64,000 nt of DNA from Gammaproteobacteria bacterium. GTDB taxonomy: Bacteria; Pseudomonadota; Gammaproteobacteria; Xanthomonadales; Marinicellaceae. Below are positions 34,677 through 43,869 of this stretch, piece after piece. The translations under genes and the position numbers were made by a program. Under the pieces are notes generated by a model, which saw nothing but the letters and a program-made list of their open reading frames with translations, had not been told where the DNA came from and did not search any database. Every line of letters begins with the position of its first letter. The stretch's first letter is position 1. The DNA lies in contig JAJRQG010000109.1 of the NCBI GenBank assembly GCA_024280395.1, positions 1 to 64,000 of the forward strand, in the 5' to 3' direction.

Positions 34677-35909
34677 ATGTCATTATTTGATATGGTCGCT
34701 ATATTAATTACATTAGCGGCTCTTTTTTCACTCATTAACTACAAAACCATCAAATTACCCAATGGCATTGGCATCATGTTAATTGGTTTACTTATGTCTA
34801 TTGCTTTAATTGTTTTACATAAAATTGGTTGGTTTTCCACAGAAAGTATCCAGCATATATTCAAAGGTATAGATTTTAACCAAGCCGTACTCAATGGTAT
34901 GTTAAGTTTCTTGCTATTTGCGGGTGCTTTGCACGTCAATATCAATAAATTGGCAGAATTGGCTGATACCATTGCCATACTTGCGACTATTGGCGTGGCA
35001 ATATCGGCAGGTATTGTTTCAGTTGTGGTCTATTATATTTTTGTCTGGTTGGGAATTGATGTTTCCTACATGTATTGTTTGCTATTTGGTGTGTTGATTT
35101 CACCAACTGATCCCATTGCAGTAATGGGTATACTCAAAAAAATTGGTGCACCGAAATCCATAGAAGTAAAAATTACGGGTGAATCTTTATTTAATGACGG
35201 CGTTGCAGTGGTGTTTTTTATCGTGGTATTAGAGATCGCTATAGATCCAACGTCTGCATCTCTTCAACATATTAGTATGTTGTTCTTAAAAGAAGCCATA
35301 GGTGGAGCTGTTTATGGATTCGTCATTGGTTATATTGCTTATTACATGTTAAAAGCAGTAGATGACTATCAAGTGGAAGTGTTGATCACTCTGGCATTGG
35401 TAATGGGTGGGTATTCTTTGGCACAATATTTGCATCTATCAGGCCCCATTGCGATTGTGGTGGCTGGTTTAATGATAGGTAATAAAGGTCGAAAATTGGC
35501 CATGAGTGATAATACTCGACAAAGGTTGGATGATTTTTGGGAGTTGATAGACGAAGTATTAAATGCTTTGTTGTTCTTGTTGATAGGGGTTGAATTGTTA
35601 ATTATTGAAATAACGCAAAACTATATCATAGCTGCTTTGTTGATTATTCCTACGGTATTAATTGCAAGATTTATCAGTGTAGGCTTGCCCGTTTCGTTAT
35701 TGAAGTTTAAGAATTCGTATTCCCCTCATGCTGTGAAAATACTCACATGGGGTGGTTTACGCGGAGGAATATCGGTAGCTCTTGCCTTGTCGATACCCGA
35801 AGGACCATGGCGGGATCCATTGTTGACGGCAACCTATGGAGTGGTCATCTTCAGTATCTTGGTACAAGGGCTAACTATTGGAAAAGTGGCTGCAATGGCA
35901 AAAAAATAG
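34677..35909 (+). CDS. CPA1-family cation/proton antiporter (NhaP-like)
   Basis: A 410-residue inner-membrane antiporter with about 12 hydrophobic segments. It contains the conserved ion-binding region 'FGVLISPTDPIAVMGILKKIGAPKSIEVKITGESLFNDGVAVVFFIVVLE' (TDP and ND motifs of CPA1 exchangers) and the late 'LTWGGLRGGISVALALSIP' segment with the conserved arginine. There is no long C-terminal cytoplasmic domain, unlike the NhaP2/CvrA type. It should exchange Na+ or K+ for H+, which fits a marine lifestyle. It lies 47 bp downstream of the hybrid kinase. Confidence 0.9.
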   Translation: MSLFDMVAILITLAALFSLINYKTIKLPNGIGIMLIGLLMSIALIVLHKIGWFSTESIQHIFKGIDFNQAVLNGMLSFLLFAGALHVNINKLAELADTIAILATIGVAISAGIVSVVVYYIFVWLGIDVSYMYCLLFGVLISPTDPIAVMGILKKIGAPKSIEVKITGESLFNDGVAVVFFIVVLEIAIDPTSASLQHISMLFLKEAIGGAVYGFVIGYIAYYMLKAVDDYQVEVLITLALVMGGYSLAQYLHLSGPIAIVVAGLMIGNKGRKLAMSDNTRQRLDDFWELIDEVLNALLFLLIGVELLIIEITQNYIIAALLIIPTVLIARFISVGLPVSLLKFKNSYSPHAVKILTWGGLRGGISVALALSIPEGPWRDPLLTATYGVVIFSILVQGLTIGKVAAMAKK

Positions 35910-35938
35910 ATTTAACTTCAACTTGTTAAAATTAATGG

Positions 35939-35966
35939 TTGCAATTTAAAAACTTGGTGTTAAAAT
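35939..35966 (+). promoter_or_regulatory. Promoter of metY and probably the rimP-truB operon
   Basis: TTGCAA (-35, 35939-35944) and TAAAAT (-10, 35961-35966) with a 16-bp spacer, 15 bp upstream of the initiator tRNA. Spacing and position fit a sigma-70 promoter for the tRNA. Confidence 0.55.
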
Positions 35967-35981
35967 CCTCAAACTTAATGA

Positions 35982-36058
<77 letters not shown>

Positions 36059-36067
36059 ACTAATTAT

Positions 36068-36090
36068 AAGGATAGTTGCCAACTATTCTT
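36068..36090 (+). promoter_or_regulatory. Hairpin between metY and rimP
   Basis: AAGGATAGTT / AACTATTCTT forms a 10-bp stem (one G-T pair) with a 3-nt loop, 10 nt after the tRNA CCA end. It may protect the processed tRNA 3' end or serve as a processing site; it lacks a T run. Confidence 0.4.
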
Positions 36091-36095
36091 GATTT

Positions 36096-36121
36096 AAAGG
36101 CTCCTTTAGGGGCCTTTTTTG
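36096..36121 (+). terminator. Terminator or attenuator downstream of metY
   Basis: AAAGGCTCC-TTTA-GGGGCCTTT, a 9-bp stem with one G-T pair, followed by T residues. It stands 38 nt after the tRNA and 46 nt before rimP, so it should separate most tRNA transcription from the operon or be read through. Confidence 0.7.
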
Positions 36122-36166
36122 ATGGTGAAATAGAATGTCTGTTTCACTTTAAAAGATAGAAGAATT

Positions 36167-36625
36167 ATGAAGCAAGATAAATTATCAGAGTTATTGTCAC
36201 CAATTGTAGAAGACTTAGGATATCGTTTTTGGGGGCTGGAATACCAAGTACGCAAAGCAGATGCTTTGTTGCGAATTTACATTGACCATGAAAATGGCAT
36301 CAGTGTAGATGACTGTGCAAAAGTCAGTCATGAAGTTGCTGGAATATTGGATGTTGAAGAGCCAATTACCATGGCTTATATATTAGAAGTATCGTCACCT
36401 GGTATGGACAGAATATTGTTCAGTGCCAATCAATTTTCTGAATTTATCGGAGAAGATGTTAAGATGAAGCTTAACCAGATGGTCGATAAGAGAAGAAAAA
36501 TTAAAGGTAAAATCGTTTCAGTAGAAGGCGAACAAATTACAATTGAATCAGAACAAGAACAAATAACCATAACATTTGATCAAATTATGAGGGCCAGAAT
36601 TAATCCTGGTTTTGATGGAGTTTAA
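36167..36625 (+). CDS. rimP: Ribosome maturation factor RimP
   Basis: RimP assists assembly of the 30S subunit by binding near S12. It is 152 residues, the usual length. The N-terminal 'LSELLSPIVEDLGYRFWGLEYQVRKADALLRIYIDHENGISVDDCAKVSHEVAGILDVEEPI' and 'YILEVSSPGMDRIL' are the family signature, followed by the C-terminal SH3-like domain ('KRRKIKGKIVSVEGEQITIE'). It is the first protein gene of the nusA operon and ends 2 bp before nusA. Confidence 0.96.
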   Translation: MKQDKLSELLSPIVEDLGYRFWGLEYQVRKADALLRIYIDHENGISVDDCAKVSHEVAGILDVEEPITMAYILEVSSPGMDRILFSANQFSEFIGEDVKMKLNQMVDKRRKIKGKIVSVEGEQITIESEQEQITITFDQIMRARINPGFDGV

Positions 36626-36627
36626 GA

Positions 36628-38115
36628 ATGAGTAAAGAAATCCTATATGTTGCAGAAGCATTATCTAACGAAAAAAACGTTAGCAAAGAAGTCATCTTTG
36701 AAGCCGTTGAACTGGCTTTGGCTTCGGCAACCAGAAAAAAGCACCGCAAAGATATGGATGTCAAAGTAATTATTGACACAGAGACTGGTGATTACCGCAG
36801 TTTCAGGCGTTGGGAAGTTGTCAGCGATGAAGATTTTGAGTTCGAGGACAAACAAATCACATTAGAAGATGCCCACAAAGAGGATCCAGAACTTGCGATT
36901 GGCGACATCATTGAAGAAGAAATGGATTCTATTGAATTTGGACGAATTGCTGCACAAACTGCTAAACAAGTCATTTTGCAAAAAGTGCGTGAAGCAGAAC
37001 GCATGCAAGTCGTTGAACGTTTTGAGGACCGTGTTGGTGAGGTGCTGAATGGAATAGTTAAGCGTGCTGATAGAGGACATATATTTTTAGATTTAGGCAA
37101 CAAGGTAGAAGCCATCATTCCTAGAAATCACGGCATTCCAAGAGAAATGGTCAGACGTGGCGATAGGTTGCGTGGCATGTTAATAGAAGTCAATACAGAA
37201 AGCAGGGGGCCATTGTTAACATTGTCTCGTGGGGCTTCAGAATTTTTGGTAGAACTATTTAAAGTAGAAGTGCCTGAAATTGACCAAAATTTAATCGAAA
37301 TTAAAGGAGCTGCAAGAGACCCTGGTTTTCGTGCTAAAATTGCAGTATTTTCAGCCGATTCCAAATTAGACCCGATTGGGGCTTGTGTTGGAATGCGTGG
37401 CTCTAGAGTAATGTCAGTATCCAATGAATTGGGTGGTGAGCGAATTGATATTATATTGTGGGATGAAGATCCGGCCGTTTTTGTTATCAATGCCATGGCT
37501 CCAGCTGAAATAGAATCAATTGTTGTCGATGAAGAAAGACACAGTATAGATGTGGCTGTAGCCGAAGATAAGTTATCTCAAGCCATTGGCCGCGGTGGTC
37601 AAAATGTTCGATTAGCCAGTGAGTTAACAGGTTGGAATATCAATGTAATGACAGCCGAACAAGCCAGTGAAAAGAGTCAAGAAGAAGCCATGAAGTTTGT
37701 TGAAGTGTTCATGGTGAAGCTCGATATAGATGAAGACATGTCCGTGCTGTTGGTACAAGAAGGATTTAGTTCGGTCGATGAAATTGCTTATGTTGATGAA
37801 AATGAATTATTGGCAGTTGAAGGGTTTGATGAAGATATTGTTGCTGAATTGCGACAAAGAGCAAGAGATTCATTGTTGACTCAATTGATACTTGCGGAAG
37901 AAAAATTAGAAGAGTCAAAGCCAGCAGATGATCTTTTGAAATTAAAAGGCATGACTGACAAACTGGCTTTTGGTTTGGCAGGAAAAGAGATAGTCACAAG
38001 AGATGACTTGGCAGATTTGGCAACAGATGAGTTAATGGAAATTACCGATTTAACAGAAGAACAAGCAGGCGAAATGATTATGGAAGCCCGCAAATATTGG
38101 TTCGAAGAAGAGTAA
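36628..38115 (+). CDS. nusA: Transcription elongation/termination factor NusA
   Basis: NusA binds RNA polymerase and the nascent RNA, modulating pausing, termination and antitermination. The 495-residue protein has the full gammaproteobacterial layout: RNAP-binding N-domain (~1-125), S1 domain (~135-200, 'GEVLNGIVKRADRGHIFLDLGNKVEAIIPR'), KH1/KH2 (~205-345, 'IGACVGMRGSRVMSVSNELGGERIDI' and 'SQAIGRGGQNVRLASELTGWNI') and two acidic C-terminal repeats ('DEDMSVLLVQEGFSSVDEIAYV' and 'LLKLKGMTDKLAFGLAGKEI'). Confidence 0.97.
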   Translation: MSKEILYVAEALSNEKNVSKEVIFEAVELALASATRKKHRKDMDVKVIIDTETGDYRSFRRWEVVSDEDFEFEDKQITLEDAHKEDPELAIGDIIEEEMDSIEFGRIAAQTAKQVILQKVREAERMQVVERFEDRVGEVLNGIVKRADRGHIFLDLGNKVEAIIPRNHGIPREMVRRGDRLRGMLIEVNTESRGPLLTLSRGASEFLVELFKVEVPEIDQNLIEIKGAARDPGFRAKIAVFSADSKLDPIGACVGMRGSRVMSVSNELGGERIDIILWDEDPAVFVINAMAPAEIESIVVDEERHSIDVAVAEDKLSQAIGRGGQNVRLASELTGWNINVMTAEQASEKSQEEAMKFVEVFMVKLDIDEDMSVLLVQEGFSSVDEIAYVDENELLAVEGFDEDIVAELRQRARDSLLTQLILAEEKLEESKPADDLLKLKGMTDKLAFGLAGKEIVTRDDLADLATDELMEITDLTEEQAGEMIMEARKYWFEEE

Positions 38116-38149
38116 TTTTTAGCTAAAAGATAAAGAATAGAGGTTCAGA

Positions 38150-40819
38150 ATGTCTGAAGTAACAGTAAAACAATTAGCAGAAGTATTGGGTATATCACTT
38201 GATCAATTAATGGATCAATTGAAGGATGCGAATATTTCAGCAAAAAGCGCAGATGATGCAATTAGTAACGAAGATAAAAGGCAATTGTTGGCCTATTTGC
38301 GCAGCTCACATGGCAAAGATAAAAAAGAACAGTCTCCAAGAAAAAAAGTGGTTCTTAAGCGCAAATCAACAGGTACTTTAAAAGTATCAAGTGGAACAGG
38401 TATACGTTCAAAAACTAAAACCGTTAATATTGAAGTTAGAAAGAAAAGAACCTTCAATAAACCCAATAAAGCTGAATTGGATGATATTGCGAAAGACAGG
38501 TTGGAAGCACAAAAAGCTTTAGAGGAAAGAAAAGAACAATTGGCAGAAGAAGCTGGCTTGAAGCAAAAAATTGAAGAGCAGAAAGAGCAAGAAAGGCTAG
38601 CCCAAGAGCAGGTCATTGCTGAGCAAAAGGCCCAAGAACAGGCTGAGCTTGAAAAAAACAAAGAACCTGAAGAGAAATCTCCACAGGAAAGTGATAAAGA
38701 AGTTTCAGAGCAAGAAACTTCAGAGCAAGAAACTAAAGTACCAGCCGAAGAAAAAATAGTAAAGGATCCAGAAACCTTGGCTAAAGAAAAAGCTGCCCAG
38801 CAAAGGGAAGAGCAAGTTCAAAGACAAGTGATGGCAGCGGTTGAAAAGCGCAAACGCGAAAAAGAAAAGAAGAACGAAAAGCAAGCAAGTAAGCCAGCGA
38901 CTACAGCAGGTAGAGCCAATGCAGGTGGTAGAGCTCAAAACAAATATGGTAGAAAGCAGTTACATGTTAAAGGCGGCAGAGGCAGACATCAAATTAAGCC
39001 GACATTCAAAAAAGCAGAAAAGCATGGTTTTACCAAGCCAGTTGCTGACCAAGTTAAAACAGTTCAGCTTGAAGAAAGTATTTCGGTAGCAGATTTGGCG
39101 AAAGCTCTGACTATAAAATCTGGTGATATTATCAAAGAATTAATGACCATGGGAATGATGGTTACTATTAATCAAATGCTTGATCAAGATACAGCTACGT
39201 TGGTTGTTGAAGAACTAGGTCACCAGGTCGAATTGGTAGAAAGTCAAACTATTGCTGAAGAGTTGCACTCTCAGTCAGATGATGAAACAGATGATGAAAA
39301 CGCCGTGACTAGACCACCAGTGGTTACTGTTATGGGACATGTAGATCACGGTAAAACATCGTTACTTGATTATATTCGAAAAACCAAAGTTACTGATAAA
39401 GAAGCTGGTGGAATTACCCAGCATATTGGCGCTTATCATGTGACAACTGATCATGGTGTTATATCATTTATTGATACACCAGGTCATGCAGCATTTACCT
39501 CTATGCGTCAACGTGGTGCAAAAGCAACCGATATTGTAATTTTAGTGGTAGCTGCCAATGATGGAGTTATGCCACAAACTATTGAAGCGGTGAAACACTC
39601 TAAAGCAGCAGGCGTGCCGATAATTGTTGCGGTAAACAAAATGGATTTAGAGGGTGCGAGCATAGACAAAGCCAAGCAAGATTTATCCAATCACGATGTT
39701 ATTTCTGAGGAGTGGGGCGGGGATGTTCAATTTATTCCTGTATCTGCTTTAACTGGTCTTGGCATTGACGATTTACTAGAAGCCATAAACCTACAAGCAG
39801 AGGTGATGGAATTAAAAGCAGTAGTTGATAAACCTGCCAAAGGTTTAGTGGTTGAATCCAGTCTAGATAAAGGCCGTGGACCTGTGGCAACCGTATTGGT
39901 TAAATCAGGGACTTTGAAAAAAGGTGACATGGTTCTAAGTGGCGAACAGTTTGGACGTATTCGCATGATGTTAGATGAAACAGGCAATCAGGTTTCTGAA
40001 GCGGGTCCTTCTATACCTGTAGTTATACAAGGTCTGTCCGGAGTGCCTGTAGCTGGTGAAGATTTCTTGGTCGTGAAAAATGAAAAACGCGCAAAATCGG
40101 CCGCATCTGAGCATAAAGTTCACCTCCGTGATACCCGTTTGAAAGCACAGCAAGCAGCCAAACTGGAAAGTTTAATGGCGAGCATGGGCAAAACAGAAGC
40201 CAAGTTGGTGGTTAATCTATTGATCAAAGCAGATGTACAAGGCAGTGTTGAAGCACTGGCCGAATCATTGACCTCTTTGGGCAATGATGATGTGGAAATT
40301 AGAGCGATTTCAACAGGTGTTGGTGGTATTACCAATGCTGATGCGCAATTGGCATTGAGTGCCAAAGCGATTATTATTGGTTTCAATGTTCGTGCCGATA
40401 AAGCAGCACGTGAAGTGATCAAACAAAATGATTTGGATCTGCACTATTTTAGTATTATTTATGAAGCAATCGACAACATCAAAGCAGCCATCACTGGTTA
40501 CTTGGGTACAGAAACCAAAGAAGTTATTATTGGTAATGCCGAAGTAAAAGATGTATTCCGTTCATCACAGTTTGGTTCAATAGCTGGTTGTATTGTATTA
40601 GAAGGAACGGTTAAACGCGACAATCCAATACGTGTATTGCGTGACAATGTTGTTATATTTGAAGGCGAACTTGAGTCATTGCGTCGCCACAAAGATGATG
40701 TCAAAGAAGTCAAGTCAGGTACTGAATGTGGCATCGGCGTTAAAGGTTACAATGATATAGAACCTGGTGATGAAATCGAATGTTATGAACGCGTTGAAGT
40801 AAAGAAAACACTGGATTAA
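38150..40819 (+). CDS. infB: Translation initiation factor IF-2
   Basis: IF-2 is the GTPase that places fMet-tRNA on the 30S subunit and promotes subunit joining. The 889-residue protein has an N-terminal IF2_N domain ('[26 protein letters not shown]'), a long Lys/Glu/Gln-rich linker (~50-300), a second IF2_N-like domain ('[34 protein letters not shown]'), the G domain with G1 '[12 protein letters not shown]', G3 'DTPGHAAF' and G4 'NKMD', then domains II, III and the C-terminal tRNA-binding domain. It shares an operon with the initiator tRNA gene upstream. Confidence 0.98.
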   Translation: MSEVTVKQLAEVLGISLDQLMDQLKDANISAKSADDAISNEDKRQLLAYLRSSHGKDKKEQSPRKKVVLKRKSTGTLKVSSGTGIRSKTKTVNIEVRKKRTFNKPNKAELDDIAKDRLEAQKALEERKEQLAEEAGLKQKIEEQKEQERLAQEQVIAEQKAQEQAELEKNKEPEEKSPQESDKEVSEQETSEQETKVPAEEKIVKDPETLAKEKAAQQREEQVQRQVMAAVEKRKREKEKKNEKQASKPATTAGRANAGGRAQNKYGRKQLHVKGGRGRHQIKPTFKKAEKHGFTKPVADQVKTVQLEESISVADLAKALTIKSGDIIKELMTMGMMVTINQMLDQDTATLVVEELGHQVELVESQTIAEELHSQSDDETDDENAVTRPPVVTVMGHVDHGKTSLLDYIRKTKVTDKEAGGITQHIGAYHVTTDHGVISFIDTPGHAAFTSMRQRGAKATDIVILVVAANDGVMPQTIEAVKHSKAAGVPIIVAVNKMDLEGASIDKAKQDLSNHDVISEEWGGDVQFIPVSALTGLGIDDLLEAINLQAEVMELKAVVDKPAKGLVVESSLDKGRGPVATVLVKSGTLKKGDMVLSGEQFGRIRMMLDETGNQVSEAGPSIPVVIQGLSGVPVAGEDFLVVKNEKRAKSAASEHKVHLRDTRLKAQQAAKLESLMASMGKTEAKLVVNLLIKADVQGSVEALAESLTSLGNDDVEIRAISTGVGGITNADAQLALSAKAIIIGFNVRADKAAREVIKQNDLDLHYFSIIYEAIDNIKAAITGYLGTETKEVIIGNAEVKDVFRSSQFGSIAGCIVLEGTVKRDNPIRVLRDNVVIFEGELESLRRHKDDVKEVKSGTECGIGVKGYNDIEPGDEIECYERVEVKKTLD

Positions 40820-40829
40820 GGATTAGAAA

Positions 40830-41207
40830 ATGGCATTTCGTGAATTTACCCGATCAGATCGCATGTCCGCACAAATACTGCGCGTTGTCGCAGTAGCTGT
40901 GCGGGAAGAGTTCGAGTACGACGATGAGTTGAAACATGTTGCTATATCGGATGTAGATGTGACCAAAGACTTGTCTATTGCAACGGTTTATTTTAATACC
41001 TTGTTTCCAGAACAGGCCAAACAGGCCGCTGCTATACTCAAAGAAAATGCACCATTTATTCGTTCAATCGTTGCGGGTAAAATCCGTGCAAGGCGTGTTC
41101 CTGAATTGCGTTTTGTTTATGATGCCTCACTAGAACGCGGTGCAAATTTGGAATCCTTAATCAGTAAAGCACGTGACAGCGACCCAGGTTTTGAAGAAGA
41201 AGAGTAA
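40830..41207 (+). CDS. rbfA: Ribosome-binding factor A
   Basis: RbfA is a small KH-fold protein needed for late 30S maturation and 16S 5'-end processing. The 125-residue protein begins 'MAFREFTRSDRMSAQILRVVAVAVREEFEYDDELKHVAISDVDVTKDLSIATVYF' and ends with the typical acidic tail after 'RVPELRFVYDASLERGANLESLI'. It lies 10 bp after infB, and truB overlaps its end. Confidence 0.96.
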   Translation: MAFREFTRSDRMSAQILRVVAVAVREEFEYDDELKHVAISDVDVTKDLSIATVYFNTLFPEQAKQAAAILKENAPFIRSIVAGKIRARRVPELRFVYDASLERGANLESLISKARDSDPGFEEEE

Positions 41208-42126
41208 TTCCAAAGGGCAATACAAATCATCGTGGCAAGATGTCCATGGATTGTTTCTGCTAAATAAACCTACTGGTATCACATCAAATCAAGCCTTGCA
41301 AAAAGTCAGACGAGTTTTCAATGCAAAAAAAGCAGGCCATACTGGATCACTGGATCCAATGGCAACGGGATTATTGCCTTGTTGTTTTGGTGATGCCACC
41401 AAAGTTGCAGGACTAATGCTCAATGCCGACAAGGTGTATATTGCAGAATGTGAAATTGGCAGTCAAACCGACACGGGTGATGCCACGGGCACAGTGGTAA
41501 AAACTTCGGACAAAGTTAGTCTAACTGAGCAAGAAATAAAAATCGCAACAGAAAAACTAACTGGCGACATCAAACAAATTCCCCCCATGTATTCAGCCTT
41601 GCACCACAATGGCAAACGGTTGTATGAATTGGCAAGAGCAGGGATAGAAGTAGATCGACCGGCACGAGAAATCACTATTCATCAATTTAAAGTTCTAGAA
41701 ATTGGAAGCAATTCACCACAAACCATCAAATTTGAAATTAAAGTATCCAAAGGCACATATATACGTACCTTGCTCGAAGACTTTGCCAAAATCAATGGTA
41801 CGGTTGCACACATGACCAGTTTGCATCGCACACAACTGGGTATTCTAAAAGGCAATATGTTGACTATCGAAGACCTAGAACAAGCCGAAAATTCTTTTGA
41901 CTTATTTCAATCAATGGACACCGCTCTGATTGAATACGAGAGAGTACAACTCAACCCAGAACAGATTCAAAACCTCATACATGGCAAACGCTTCAACTGC
42001 GATTATCAACCCGCCATCTACAGAATCTACGATGAAAACAGCAAATTCATAGGCCTAGGCGAAGCCCAGCACAACGGCCAATTTAAAGTTAAAAATCTAT
42101 TTTTGAAATCTTATCAAGATAAGTAG
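41173..42126 (+). CDS. truB: tRNA pseudouridine-55 synthase TruB
   Basis: TruB isomerises U55 to pseudouridine in the T-loop of tRNAs. At 317 residues it matches the family. The catalytic aspartate is in 'KKAGHTGSLDPMATGLLP', and 'HGLFLLNKPTGITSNQAL' is the N-terminal motif. There is no ATG near the 5' end: the ORF-track start is the GTG at 41173, 35 bases inside rbfA, and a TTG at 41191 is the alternative; either keeps the overlap. It is the last gene of the operon; rpsO and pnp, which follow in E. coli, are absent here. Confidence 0.95.
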   Translation: MTATQVLKKKSNSKGQYKSSWQDVHGLFLLNKPTGITSNQALQKVRRVFNAKKAGHTGSLDPMATGLLPCCFGDATKVAGLMLNADKVYIAECEIGSQTDTGDATGTVVKTSDKVSLTEQEIKIATEKLTGDIKQIPPMYSALHHNGKRLYELARAGIEVDRPAREITIHQFKVLEIGSNSPQTIKFEIKVSKGTYIRTLLEDFAKINGTVAHMTSLHRTQLGILKGNMLTIEDLEQAENSFDLFQSMDTALIEYERVQLNPEQIQNLIHGKRFNCDYQPAIYRIYDENSKFIGLGEAQHNGQFKVKNLFLKSYQDK

Positions 42127-42183
42127 TGTGATTTTAATAAATTGTGAAATTATAAATTAATACAAATATAGATTTGTAATATT

Positions 42184-42273
42184 ACTCATATCGGGTAGTT
42201 GGCTTCAGTCAACACTTTTATGATATGGCCAAGGTTTTATGGGTTGACTGAAGCCAACTACTCAAATATGAGT
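42184..42273. repeat. Palindromic repeat element, complete copy
   Basis: Inner arms of 19 bp match perfectly (GTAGTTGGCTTCAGTCAAC at 42195-42213 and its complement at 42243-42261), with outer 8-bp arms ACTCATAT / ATATGAGT. The result is a ~90-nt hairpin in the gap after truB. A second, eroded copy with the same core occurs at 56334-56380, so it is a dispersed REP-like element rather than only a terminator, though it may also stop transcription of the rimP-truB operon. Confidence 0.75.
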
Positions 42274-42397
42274 CTTTTAATGTTCATAGTTGAGTTTTGA
42301 ATATGTAGACTTCCCTTAAATGTAAAAAAATCATTTAACAATAGATATTCTGTCGCATGTGGGTTTTAATACGTTAATTACATTATAAATTTGCGGG

Positions 42398-42784
42398 ATG
42401 AAAAACACACCAATCAAAATCACTTTATTCTTCATTATCTTCTCATTGTATTCTTGTACAAAATTTGGACCTGAGCACGAAAAAGCTTGGGAGTTAATAG
42501 ACAAAGGTGCTTTGTTGATCGATGTTAGAACCAAAGAAGAGTTCCGAGGTGGACATTTGGCCAGTGCACTCAATATTGAATACGAAAATATTGCCCAAAT
42601 TAGCCAAGCAATTGGGCAAGATAAAAACCGCTCCGTGGTTTTGTATTGTCGCTCTGGTAATCGCGCATCGGTGGTTTTAAGTGAATTGTCAAAATTGGGT
42701 TATAACAATATTTACAATGCAGGTGGTTTGAGTGCCATGCAAGCAGCTTTAGAAAGTCTTAACTCGATTAATAAAGACAATTAA
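42398..42784 (+). CDS. Rhodanese-domain lipoprotein
   Basis: A 128-residue protein with a lipoprotein signal peptide (lipobox 'LYSC', Cys at about 20) followed by one rhodanese domain. The active-site loop 'LYCRSGNRASVVLSEL' carries the catalytic cysteine, and 'LLIDVRTKEEFRGGHLASALNIEY' is the CH2A-type motif. It is a periplasm-facing sulfurtransferase like PspE, probably moving sulfane sulfur; the acceptor is unknown. Its stop overlaps the start of the next gene (TAATG), so the two are coupled. Confidence 0.88.
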   Translation: MKNTPIKITLFFIIFSLYSCTKFGPEHEKAWELIDKGALLIDVRTKEEFRGGHLASALNIEYENIAQISQAIGQDKNRSVVLYCRSGNRASVVLSELSKLGYNNIYNAGGLSAMQAALESLNSINKDN

Positions 42785-43380
42785 TGATTTTCAAAACACT
42801 CACAATTTCTATTTTATTTAGTTTGTTGATTTCATGTTCGGAGCCTGAAGATAGAACCATAACAATTTCTGCATGTGCTAAAAGTCTAAGTAATGGAGAA
42901 GTTGTCGAGTGTGATGAAAATGCAGAATCAAGTTTAGACATTACCATAAAATTTTTTAATAATTTAGATAAAATCAATCCAGGCCCAAAAATTCCAGCAC
43001 TTCATGAGTATCATACCGCTGTAAATGTAAATGAGAAAGGAGTGATTGAATTAAAAAATGGTCAGAAAATAGCTTTTGCAGGTATGCAATGTAACTACAT
43101 TGACTTGAAGAAGTATATAGATGGGTTTATGATTAAAGACAAGGATGCCAGAATTGTATATTTGCCAACTGGATACACAAAAGAAAATATTGTGTTTGCA
43201 TATATTTGGGAAGTATTTCCCGATGTTGAAAGGGAATATAAACAACGAGGTTGGGGAAACTATGGAAACCCAACCCATGAAACTGTTTTAGTCAGCAAGT
43301 GGTGCAAACCAGTAGAGCAAGAAGGGCACAAGTTCCACAAAAGATTCACCAAGATAAACACCTTTGCAGAGACACGATAA
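42784..43380 (+). CDS. Lipoprotein of unknown function
   Basis: A 198-residue lipoprotein: a signal peptide with lipobox 'LISC' (Cys at about 18), then a mature domain that I cannot assign. It has 'GQKIAFAGMQCNYIDLKKYIDGFMIKDKDARIVYLPTGYTKENIVFAYIWEVFPDVEREY' and a late 'VSKWCKP'. Four mature cysteines could form disulfides. It is translationally coupled to the rhodanese lipoprotein, so the two may act together in the envelope, perhaps with sulfur or thiol chemistry; that is inference from position alone. Confidence 0.65.
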   Translation: MIFKTLTISILFSLLISCSEPEDRTITISACAKSLSNGEVVECDENAESSLDITIKFFNNLDKINPGPKIPALHEYHTAVNVNEKGVIELKNGQKIAFAGMQCNYIDLKKYIDGFMIKDKDARIVYLPTGYTKENIVFAYIWEVFPDVEREYKQRGWGNYGNPTHETVLVSKWCKPVEQEGHKFHKRFTKINTFAETR

Positions 43381-43424
43381 TTAATATTTGGAATACACAT
43401 TTCAGACGATGAAAGGCACAACTA

Positions 43425-43844
43425 ATGGCAAAAGTTACACTATTGAAACCCGAAATATCAAAACTTGATTTAACGTTGTATCAATCCAAAGTTCCAGCGG
43501 GATTTCCTTCTCCTGCTACCGAATATTTGGGTGATACTTTGGACTTGAATGACTATCTAATCAACAATCCAACGGCTTCATTTTTTGCCAAAGTGGAGGG
43601 AGACAGCATGATTGGTGCGGGTATTTTTGAAGGGGATTTATTGGTTATTGATAAATCTTTAAATGCCAAGCACAAGGACATTGTGATTGCTTCGGTGAAT
43701 GATGAGTTTACTGTGAAGCGTTTAGATACCAGAGATGGGATCCAATTAATTGCCGAAAACACCGCATACAAGCCAATAAAATTAACGGGTGAAATGGAAT
43801 TTTCTATTTGGGGAGTGGTCACTGGCGTGGTTCGCAAGTTTTGA
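43425..43844 (+). CDS. umuD: UmuD-type SOS mutagenesis protein
   Basis: UmuD is an autoproteolytic protein which, after RecA-assisted self-cleavage, joins UmuC as DNA polymerase V. The 139-residue protein keeps the cleavage region ('VPAGFPSPATEY', Ala-Gly in place of E. coli Cys-Gly), the nucleophilic serine in 'KVEGDSMIGAGIFEGDLLVID' and the general-base lysine in 'VNDEFTVKRLD'. It lies 25 bp before umuC. I could not find a LexA box of the CTGT-N8-ACAG type upstream. Confidence 0.93.
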   Translation: MAKVTLLKPEISKLDLTLYQSKVPAGFPSPATEYLGDTLDLNDYLINNPTASFFAKVEGDSMIGAGIFEGDLLVIDKSLNAKHKDIVIASVNDEFTVKRLDTRDGIQLIAENTAYKPIKLTGEMEFSIWGVVTGVVRKF

Positions 43845-43869
43845 TAAAGCCCATGATTAAACTACGAAC